DNA of 5,168 nucleotides from Rhodospirillaceae bacterium (GTDB lineage Bacteria; Pseudomonadota; Alphaproteobacteria; Dongiales; Dongiaceae), in the NCBI GenBank assembly GCA_016794075.1, contig JAEUKU010000362.1:1-5168 (forward strand), read 5' to 3'. A program made the translations under genes and the position numbers. The notes beneath the pieces were generated by a model. It did not search any database. It was not told the DNA's origin and saw only the letters and a list, made by a program, of their open reading frames with translations. Positions within the stretch are counted from its first letter, which is position 1. Each line of letters opens with the position of its first letter. This document shows, piece by piece, positions 1 to 5,168 of this stretch.

Positions 1-1111
1 GAACGGCATCATCGGCATGCTGTCGCTGATGCTCGATTCCGCGCTCGACCGCGACCAGCGGCGCTGGGCCGCCAGCGCCCTCGATTCGGCGGAAACCCTG
101 CTGACCATCATCAACGACATCCTCGACCTCTCGAAGCTCGATGCCGGCAAGACCGAGGTGGAGATCCTGGAATTCGACCCGGTCGCCCTGACCGAGGGCG
201 TGGTGGCACTGCTGCAGGTGCGCGCCAAGGCCAAGGGCATCGCGCTCCACACCCAGTTCTCGGATGCCATGCCGGGGCGGCTTCGTTCCGATCCGACGCG
301 CCTGCGCCAGATCCTGTTCAATCTCGTCGGCAATGCCGTGAAGTTCACCGAATCCGGCGGCGTGATCGTGCGGGCGAGCATCGAATCGGTGCATGGCGAC
401 AGCTGCGAGCTTCGCGTCGAGGTGGTCGACACCGGGATCGGCATTCCCGTCGACCAGATGACCGGCCTGTTCGAGCCATTCCATCAGGGCGACAGCGGCA
501 TGGCGCGCCGCTTCGGCGGCACCGGCCTAGGCCTTGCCATCGTCCGCCGCCTGATCAACCTGCTCGGCGGCACCATCACGGTCCGCAGCGAGATCGGCAT
601 CGGCAGCACATTCACGATCCTATTGCCCTGCGACATCGCCGCCGGCGCGCGCAGCCATCCGCGCGGTCCGGCACCGCTCCCGGCGCTGAGCGATCCCGGC
701 CAGGTGCGGATCCTGATCGCCGAAGACAACGCGATCAACCGGGAACTCGCTACCCAGATGCTCAGCCGCCTCGGCATGACTGCCAAGACCGTGGCCAATG
801 GCCGGGAGGCGGTTGCCGCCGCCGCGGCCGAGGCGTTCGACCTGATCCTGATGGACATCCAGATGCCCGAGGTTGACGGCCTGGCGGCCACGGCGGCGAT
901 CCGCGCCTTGCCCGGTGCAGCTTCACGGGTGCCGATCATCGCCGTCACCGCCAACGCCATGGTCGGCGACCGGGAGCGCTTCCTGGCGGCCGGATTCGAC
1001 GACTACCTGGCGAAGCCGCTGCGCCTGAGCGATCTGGCCGAGATAGTCGCGCGTTGGGCATCCGAGCGTTCCGGTCGCGACGCCACGCCGCCGGCCGAGC
1101 ACGAGCCTTAG
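1..1111 (+). CDS. Hybrid sensor histidine kinase/response regulator, 3' part (5' end outside window)
   Basis: The reading frame is open from base 2, so the gene begins upstream; the internal ATG at 17 is not the start. The first residues, NGIIGMLSLML, are what normally follows the H-box (HEIRTPLNGI type), so the phospho-accepting His lies a few codons before the window. In order: second DHp helix (to about base 150); HATPase_c with N-box ILFNLVGNAVKF (around 311-346), G1 box VVDTGIGIP, F-box LFEPF and G2 box GGTGLGLAIV (around 518-547); an Ala/Pro-rich linker; then a receiver domain from about 707. The receiver has its acidic pair E-D (722-727), phosphorylatable Asp in LILMDIQMP (codon 854-856), the Thr of AVTANA and the Lys of LAKPL. 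Both kinase and receiver halves therefore look active. Such hybrids normally need a separate His-phosphotransfer partner to reach their output regulator. Sensor domains and signal cannot be judged because the N-terminus is missing. It ends 4 bp before the next gene, so they are probably co-transcribed. Confidence 0.95.
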   Translation, partial: NGIIGMLSLMLDSALDRDQRRWAASALDSAETLLTIINDILDLSKLDAGKTEVEILEFDPVALTEGVVALLQVRAKAKGIALHTQFSDAMPGRLRSDPTRLRQILFNLVGNAVKFTESGGVIVRASIESVHGDSCELRVEVVDTGIGIPVDQMTGLFEPFHQGDSGMARRFGGTGLGLAIVRRLINLLGGTITVRSEIGIGSTFTILLPCDIAAGARSHPRGPAPLPALSDPGQVRILIAEDNAINRELATQMLSRLGMTAKTVANGREAVAAAAAEAFDLILMDIQMPEVDGLAATAAIRALPGAASRVPIIAVTANAMVGDRERFLAAGFDDYLAKPLRLSDLAEIVARWASERSGRDATPPAEHEP

Positions 1112-1115
1112 ACAC

Positions 1116-2606
1116 ATGCCGCTGATTTCCATGGTTGCCCGCGGCACGCTCATTGCCGCACTGATCGCGCTGGGGCTCGCAATCGGCATCGTTGCCGAGC
1201 AGGAGCGGCTGGCGACCGCCGCGCTTGGCATCGCGCCGGTCAAGCTGCGCCTTGCGCTCGGCCTCCTGCTCGCGGCATTCGTCGCCGTCTGCGGCCTGCT
1301 CTTCGCCGTGGCGCGCGCCAAGCCGGGCGCCGCGCCGCCGCCGATCCAGGAGGAGACGCCGATCCTGGACGCGGCGGCACCCGAACCGCCGCCGGCCGCC
1401 GAGATCAGGCCGAGCGCGGCGCTGATGCCGTCGACCGAGGCCGGCCAACTGATGGCGGCCGGCGCCCTGACGCGGCGACTCTTTCACGAGCTCAACAACG
1501 CGCTTGGCCCGATCCAGGGCTTCGCCGATCTGCTTAGTAACGATGCCGGCGTTGGCGAGCCGCAGCGGCGCCAGGCCGCCAAGATCGCCGACGCAACCGC
1601 CGCCGCCTTGCGAACCATCCGGAGTTTCGCCGCCGCGCTCGGCTGGACCAACGACCGCGCCGCCGTGGTACATCTGGGCGCCGTGATTCGCGCGGCGGGT
1701 GCCGCCGGGCAATCGGCCCTGGGGCAGCCGATCGCGGTTTCCCTCAAGTCGGAAACCGACGTGCAAGTCACCGCGACCGAAGCGGAGGTCGGCCAGGCAC
1801 TGCTGCATCTTTGTGCCGCGATCGCGCCGCTGCTTTCCGAGCGTGCCATGCAGATGGAAGTCGTGGTCGATTCCGTCGTCGGGGCGGCGATGACGAGTTC
1901 CGACAACAGCGGGGGAACCGGCCCGCGCCTGGAGATCTGGTCGGACCCGTTCGAGCCCGAGCGCATGAAGGTCCAGTTCGGCGCGCTGCAGAGCAGTTCA
2001 CGCTACGGCCGCATGCAATTCAGCGGAATCGGCCATGGCTGGACCGGCGCGCTGGCCAGCAGCCTGTTCGCCGCCGAGGCCCCCGACCAGACGAGCCTGT
2101 CAATGGCCGTGCTCGGGGGCCTGATGGTCGATCTTGGCGGCGTGGTGATGATCGACACCTGCCCGCAGAAGCACCTGTCGGTCACCCTGCTGTGGCCCGC
2201 GCGCATCTCGTCCGAGGTGGCGGCGCCACTCGAAATCGACACCACCGAGGACGATCTCGACGCCCTCATCATCCATGAGATCGAGCCGGCGGCGGAGGCC
2301 TTGTCACGCCGGCTCGGCGCTTTGGGATTGCGGGTGGCCTCGACCACCAGCCCGGAAACCGGCCTCGATCTGATCGCCGAGATGGGTGCGCGGTGCCGCG
2401 CCATCCTGATCGGCGAGACGTCGGACGCGGGCCTGCGCATGAAGGTGGCCGCGATCAGGCCGGGCGCGCCGATCCTCATGCTGCGGGCGCCGGGGACCAG
2501 CCAGGCGACGGACCCGGATTCCTGGCAGATCGACCCGGACAGCCAGGCGCTGGACCTCCTCGCCGCGCGATTGCGGCGCGCCAAGAGCCGCGGCGCCGCT
2601 AGTTGA
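1116..2606 (+). CDS. Membrane-anchored degenerate hybrid histidine kinase (probable pseudokinase with pseudoreceiver)
   Basis: A 496-residue protein. Two hydrophobic segments (about 11-27 and 46-66) separated by a short loop suggest a hairpin anchor with no periplasmic sensor domain. A Pro/Ala-rich linker follows (about 70-98). A DHp-like region holds the phospho-site motif RLFHELNN, with His124 (codon 1485-1487), Glu125 and Asn128 all kept. The following CA region (about 185-362) still has the fold's outline but not its ATP site. The N-box counterpart EVGQALLHLCAAIAPLL has His231 and Ala235 where Asn residues are usual. The G1 DxGxG is unrecognisable near IWSDPFEP, and the G2 GxGLGL is replaced by DQTSLSMAVLGG. 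The C-terminal part (about 381-490) resembles a receiver, but the acidic pocket reads IIHEIE, the phospho-Asp position is Gly433 (ILIGE) and the Thr position is Arg457. I infer a phosphotransfer or phosphatase protein working with the neighbouring kinase. No clear Shine-Dalgarno precedes ATG 1116, 4 bp after the upstream stop, which fits translational coupling. A divergent but active kinase remains possible. Confidence 0.85.
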   Translation: MPLISMVARGTLIAALIALGLAIGIVAEQERLATAALGIAPVKLRLALGLLLAAFVAVCGLLFAVARAKPGAAPPPIQEETPILDAAAPEPPPAAEIRPSAALMPSTEAGQLMAAGALTRRLFHELNNALGPIQGFADLLSNDAGVGEPQRRQAAKIADATAAALRTIRSFAAALGWTNDRAAVVHLGAVIRAAGAAGQSALGQPIAVSLKSETDVQVTATEAEVGQALLHLCAAIAPLLSERAMQMEVVVDSVVGAAMTSSDNSGGTGPRLEIWSDPFEPERMKVQFGALQSSSRYGRMQFSGIGHGWTGALASSLFAAEAPDQTSLSMAVLGGLMVDLGGVVMIDTCPQKHLSVTLLWPARISSEVAAPLEIDTTEDDLDALIIHEIEPAAEALSRRLGALGLRVASTTSPETGLDLIAEMGARCRAILIGETSDAGLRMKVAAIRPGAPILMLRAPGTSQATDPDSWQIDPDSQALDLLAARLRRAKSRGAAS

Positions 2607-3225
2607 ACTGGCCCAGCTGCGCCAGGCGGACGGCGATCTGGGTGCGGTTCTTGGTCTCCAGCTTGCGGCAGAGATTGCGCACGTGCAGCTTCACCGTGAC
2701 TTCCTGCAACTCGAGGGCGCGGGCGATCTCCTTGTTGGAGGCCCCCTTCACCAGCATGGCGGCAACCTCGAGCTCGCGCGGCGTGAGAATTTCCGACCCG
2801 ATGATCTTGAGGCTGTCCGGGGCGCCGCCCGGCCGCAGCAGGTCGGAGGGCGCGTAGGTCTCGCCCGCCGCCAGCTGCCGGATCGCGCCGATCAGCTTGC
2901 TGCCCGAGAGGGTCTTGGGAATGAAGCCTCTCGCGCCCGCCGCCAGGGCCGACAGGGCGGCGGATTTCGAAACCATGCCGGTAATGATGGCCACCGCCGA
3001 GCGGGGGCACTCCGCCACCATGCGCTTCAACCCCTCCAGCCCGTTCATCCCGGGCATGTTGAGGTCCAGCAGGGTCACGTCGTAGCAGCCATTGGCCAGG
3101 ACCAGGGCAAAGGCGTCGTCGAAGTTGCGGGCGGTGTCGACCGCCGATTCCGGCGCATGCCGCTCGATCACCGCCTTGAAACCGTCGCAGACCAGCTCGT
3201 GGTCATCGGCCAGTAGGATTCGCAC
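2599..3225 (-). CDS. NarL/FixJ-family response regulator (receiver plus LuxR-type HTH)
   Basis: A 208-residue cytoplasmic DNA-binding regulator of typical family length. The N-terminal receiver (about 1-120) begins MRILLADDHE with the acidic pair Asp7/Asp8, has phospho-acceptor Asp54 in LLDLNMPGMNG (codon 3064-3066), Thr82 and Lys104, so it should be phosphorylatable. A linker leads to the LuxR/GerE HTH with LTPRELEVAAML (147-158), then SNKEIARAL and the recognition-helix region VTVKLHVRNLCRKL, ending with QIAVRLAQLG. The start is GTG at 3225: it is the only reasonable start, since the frame meets a stop at 3256-3258 just upstream, and a GGGG run (3233-3236) sits 7 bp before it as a weak ribosome site. 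It converges on the kinase-like genes and overlaps the last 8 bp of the second. Neighbourhood suggests it is the output of that system; the partner and target genes are inferred, not visible. Confidence 0.95.
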   Translation of the reverse strand: MRILLADDHELVCDGFKAVIERHAPESAVDTARNFDDAFALVLANGCYDVTLLDLNMPGMNGLEGLKRMVAECPRSAVAIITGMVSKSAALSALAAGARGFIPKTLSGSKLIGAIRQLAAGETYAPSDLLRPGGAPDSLKIIGSEILTPRELEVAAMLVKGASNKEIARALELQEVTVKLHVRNLCRKLETKNRTQIAVRLAQLGQFN

Positions 3226-3305
3226 GCATACGCCCCAGCACTGTTGCGCGTGGATTTACCGGACACTACGTCCAAAAGAAGATTGTGGAAAGGTTAAAGC
3301 GGCGT
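3226..3305 (-). promoter_or_regulatory. 80-bp intergenic region, likely promoter of the response regulator gene
   Basis: This gap separates the stop of the dioxygenase gene from the GTG of the response regulator, both on the minus strand. It is clearly more A+T-rich (especially 3255-3298) than the surrounding coding DNA, as expected of a promoter. It contains an inverted repeat with 4-bp arms, GGAC (3261-3264) and GTCC (3270-3273), spaced by 5 bp. I could not find a convincing pair of -35/-10 hexamers at normal spacing, nor a sigma-54 type element, nor a hairpin plus T-run that would terminate the upstream deoB-dioxygenase transcript. Read-through from that operon into the regulator is therefore possible. 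Confidence 0.35.
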
Positions 3306-4193
3306 CTAGAAGCCTCTGAGCGGCATGTCGGACCCGCGGCGCAGCCAGTTGTCGTCGGGATAACGGCAGGCGCCGTCGATGACGTGCAGCGTATAGGCAT
3401 GCCGCGAGCGGTCCGAGCGGTTCGGACCGCTGAAATGCGGCAGCTGCCCATGCAGCACGACCAGCGAGCCCTTGCGTGCCTCGAGCGCCACCCGGGGGTC
3501 GTCCGGCCAGGGTGACGAATCGAGGGTTTCAGTCACCAGTGCGCCGCCGCGGCGGAGAAACCGCGTCCGCAGCTTCTGTCGGTGGGCCCCCGGCAGGCAG
3601 ATCATCGCGCCGTTCTCCAGCGTCGCATCCTCGAGCGCGAACCAGAAGCCGACGCAGCTCAAGGGCTCGGTATAGAGATAGGTCGAATCGACGTGCCAGC
3701 CGACCTCGCCGCCGATGCGCGGCTGCTTGAAGATGTACATGGATTGCAGCAGCAGCGGCTGCCGGAAGCCGATCTCGCCGGCCAGCCGCCGCAGCTTGGC
3801 GGTGCGGGAGAACGCCTCGAAGTCCGGATCGAGGTCGTGCATCGCGTGGCCGAACTTGTTGATCGACAGCACCTTCGCCTGGCGCAGCTCCCCGGCGGGA
3901 TCGAAAGCGTCCTCCTCGAAGAAGAAGCGGATCTTGTCGCCAGAACTCTGGAAATACTCCGCCGCGGCATGGGCGCGGCTGGCGGTGGAGAAGACCGTGC
4001 GGTGTTCCGCCGGGTCGAAGCCCGCGACCAGTTCCAGCGCCCGCGACCGCAGCCGGTCGCAATCCTCCGGGTCGACGAAATCCTCGAGCAGCAGATAGCC
4101 GTCGGAGTCGAAGGCCGCTTGCATCTCCGCCGTCAGGCCGCCATCGGCGCTGCGGAAACGGCGCGGCGCGCCGAGGTCGCTCTGCCCACTCAT
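3306..4193 (-). CDS. PHYHD1-like Fe(II)/2-oxoglutarate-dependent dioxygenase (PhyH family)
   Basis: A 295-residue soluble protein of the phytanoyl-CoA dioxygenase family. Numbered from ATG 4193, the iron-binding HxD is His167/Asp169 in GWHVDSTYLYTEP, the distal His is His253 in LPHFSGPN, and the 2-oxoglutarate-binding Arg is Arg264 in SDRSRHAYTLH; the 253-to-264 spacing matches that known for human PHYH. As I recall animal PHYHD1, the likeness extends through several blocks: SSGDKIRFFFE, SINKFGHAMH, LLQSMYIFKQP, GGEV, LEDATLENG and DNWL. It is therefore closer to PHYHD1 than to phytanoyl-CoA hydroxylase. The physiological substrate of PHYHD1 is not, to my knowledge, settled, and I do not assign one here. 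The ATG at 4193 is preferred over an in-frame TTG at 4202: it forms an ATGA overlap with the deoB stop, and an AGGA (4203-4206) stands 9 bp upstream of it but would abut the TTG. Coupling to deoB hints at a substrate tied to nucleoside or sugar-phosphate metabolism, which is inference only. Confidence 0.93.
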   Translation of the reverse strand: MSGQSDLGAPRRFRSADGGLTAEMQAAFDSDGYLLLEDFVDPEDCDRLRSRALELVAGFDPAEHRTVFSTASRAHAAAEYFQSSGDKIRFFFEEDAFDPAGELRQAKVLSINKFGHAMHDLDPDFEAFSRTAKLRRLAGEIGFRQPLLLQSMYIFKQPRIGGEVGWHVDSTYLYTEPLSCVGFWFALEDATLENGAMICLPGAHRQKLRTRFLRRGGALVTETLDSSPWPDDPRVALEARKGSLVVLHGQLPHFSGPNRSDRSRHAYTLHVIDGACRYPDDNWLRRGSDMPLRGF

Positions 4194-5168
4194 GCGAAGC
4201 AATCCTGCCCGTGGGCCAGCGGCGCGAGGCCGAGATGGCGCGCCAGCGTCTGGCCCATGTCGGCGAAGCTGGCACGGCGGCCAAGCGATCCCGCCTTCAC
4301 CTCCGGCCCGCAGAACAGGACGGGCACGAACTCCCGCGTGTGGTCGGTGCCGCGCCAGGTCGGATCGCAGCCGTGATCGGCCGTCGCCAGCACCAGGTCG
4401 CCGGGTCGCAGCACCGCCTCCAGCTCCGGCAGGCGGCCGTCGAGTTCCTCCAGCGCCGCGGCATAGCCCGGGACGTCGCGGCGATGGCCGTGCAGCATGT
4501 CGAAATCCACGAAGTTGGCGAAGACCAGCGCGCGGTCCTCCGCCTGCTCCAGCACCGCCAGCGTCGCATCGAAGAGCGCCGCGTTGTTCTCACCCTTCAG
4601 CCGATGGGTGATGCCGCGATGGGCGAAGATGTCGGCGATCTTGCCGACGCTCCAGACGGCCCCACCCGCCGCCATCAGGCGATCGAGCAAGGTCTCTTCC
4701 GGCGGCGGCGTGGTGTAGTCGCGGCGATGCGCGGTGCGGCGGAAGCCGGCCGCATCCTCGCCGACGAAGGGCCGGGCGATGACCCGACCGATGTTGAGCG
4801 GCTCCAGCAGCTCCTTGGCGCGGATGCAGAGCCGATATAGCCGCCCCAGCCCGAAATGCGTCTCGTGCGCGGCGATCTGGAACACGCTGTCGGCGGAAGT
4901 GTAGCAGATCGGCTTGCCGCTGCGGATGTGCTCCTCGCCCAATTCGGCGATGATCTCGGTGCCCGAGGCGTGCTTGTCGCCGAGGATGCCCGGCAGGTCG
5001 AACTCGCGCACCAGTTGGGCGATCAGCTCCGGCGGGAAACAGGGCTGCGTGCGCGGGAAATAGCCCCAGTCGAAAGCGACCGGACAGCCGGCGATCTCCC
5101 AATGACCGCTCGGCGTGTCCTTGCCCCTGCTGGTCTCCGCAGCGCAGCCATAGGCGCCGGTGATGGCC
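4190..5168 (-). CDS. deoB: Phosphopentomutase DeoB, 5' end outside window
   Basis: Interconverts ribose 1-phosphate and ribose 5-phosphate (and the deoxyribose forms), linking nucleoside phosphorolysis to the pentose phosphate pool; a cytoplasmic, metal-dependent enzyme of the alkaline phosphatase superfamily. The frame stays open to the window edge and gives 325 residues of a family usually near 400, so about 75-80 N-terminal residues, including the first metal-binding Asp, are missing. The GTG at 5011 is internal, because clear DeoB sequence continues upstream of it. Visible hallmarks: GKDTPSGHWEIAG with the active-site Thr (codon 5114-5116), WGYFP, GKPICYTSADSVFQIAAHE, NIGRVIARPF, SVGKIADI, NFVDFDMLHGHRRDV with metal ligands Asp (4499-4501) and His (4484-4486), and TADHGCDPTWRGTDHTRE with Asp-His (4373-4378) and His (4340-4342). 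All ligands in view are kept, so the enzyme should be functional. Its TGA overlaps the start of the dioxygenase gene by 4 bp. Confidence 0.97.
   Translation of the reverse strand, partial: AITGAYGCAAETSRGKDTPSGHWEIAGCPVAFDWGYFPRTQPCFPPELIAQLVREFDLPGILGDKHASGTEIIAELGEEHIRSGKPICYTSADSVFQIAAHETHFGLGRLYRLCIRAKELLEPLNIGRVIARPFVGEDAAGFRRTAHRRDYTTPPPEETLLDRLMAAGGAVWSVGKIADIFAHRGITHRLKGENNAALFDATLAVLEQAEDRALVFANFVDFDMLHGHRRDVPGYAAALEELDGRLPELEAVLRPGDLVLATADHGCDPTWRGTDHTREFVPVLFCGPEVKAGSLGRRASFADMGQTLARHLGLAPLAHGQDCFA
4203..4206 (-). promoter_or_regulatory. Ribosome binding site deciding the dioxygenase start
   Basis: The minus strand reads GCAGGA followed by 9 bases and then ATG at 4193. The site lies inside the last codons of deoB, and the ATG overlaps the deoB TGA as ATGA. 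This arrangement favours re-initiation or coupled translation and excludes the in-frame TTG at 4202, which directly touches the AGGA. Confidence 0.7.

Noticed and set aside
945..1808. Long minus-strand open frame (287 codons) opposite the kinase genes
   Set aside because: It lies opposite two well-supported genes, is dominated by Arg/Gly/Ala residues typical of antisense frames in high-GC DNA, and matches no family I recognise.
2573..2599. Possible terminator hairpin: GCGGCGC (2573-2579) pairing with GCGCCGC (2593-2599)
   Set aside because: The 7-bp arms are perfect, but they lie within the coding end in very GC-rich DNA and no T-run follows on either strand, so an intrinsic terminator is not supported.
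2003..3010. Minus-strand open frame of 335 codons spanning the kinase-regulator junction
   Set aside because: It overlaps the real response regulator in another frame and the antisense of the pseudokinase. Composition is shadow-like and there is no domain signal.
4194..4202. In-frame TTG start at 4202 for the dioxygenase
   Set aside because: The AGGA ribosome site touches the TTG but is well spaced for the ATG at 4193, which also overlaps the deoB stop as ATGA.
3529..4284. Minus-strand open frame of 251 codons overlapping the dioxygenase in another frame
   Set aside because: It is a frame-shifted copy of the dioxygenase coding DNA with Arg/Ala-rich low-information sequence, and the true frame carries every expected motif.
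3582..4376. Plus-strand open frame of 264 codons across the dioxygenase-deoB junction
   Set aside because: It is antisense to two proteins with intact catalytic motifs. The Arg/Gln/Glu-rich translation is a by-product of their codon use.
4590..5102. Minus-strand open frame of 170 codons overlapping deoB
   Set aside because: The deoB frame is open through the whole region to the window edge with strong family motifs; this frame is its shadow.

Overview
The window is about two-thirds G+C, has almost no non-coding DNA, and its genes use the strongly G/C-ending codons expected of a high-GC proteobacterium. The protein sequences look alphaproteobacterial (possibly Rhodospirillales-like), but that placement is an impression; there is no rRNA or other marker gene to fix it. 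All genes look chromosomal and intact. I see no mobile element, CRISPR array, tRNA or rRNA.

Left half (1-3225) is a signalling cluster. On the plus strand lie the 3' part of a complete-looking hybrid sensor histidine kinase (DHp remnant, intact ATPase domain, intact C-terminal receiver). Four bases later comes a second kinase-like protein with two membrane helices, an intact phospho-histidine box, a badly eroded ATP-binding domain and an eroded receiver-like tail. Converging on them, with an 8-bp tail-to-tail overlap, is a minus-strand NarL/FixJ-type response regulator. A plausible reading is a phosphorelay in which the first protein makes phosphate, the second acts as a membrane-anchored phosphotransfer or phosphatase partner rather than a true kinase, and the regulator is the transcriptional output. 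That wiring is inferred, not shown.

Right half (3306-5168) is a minus-strand metabolic pair. deoB (phosphopentomutase, 5' end outside the window) is followed by a 2-oxoglutarate/Fe(II) dioxygenase that resembles animal PHYHD1 more specifically than the general PhyH family. The two are joined by an ATGA stop/start overlap, so they are probably translated together. This couples an enzyme of unsettled substrate to nucleoside/pentose-phosphate salvage.

The only notable intergenic stretch is 80 bp (3226-3305), between the dioxygenase gene and the response regulator gene. It is more A+T-rich than its surroundings and is the likely place for the regulator's promoter, although I cannot point to clean promoter hexamers.
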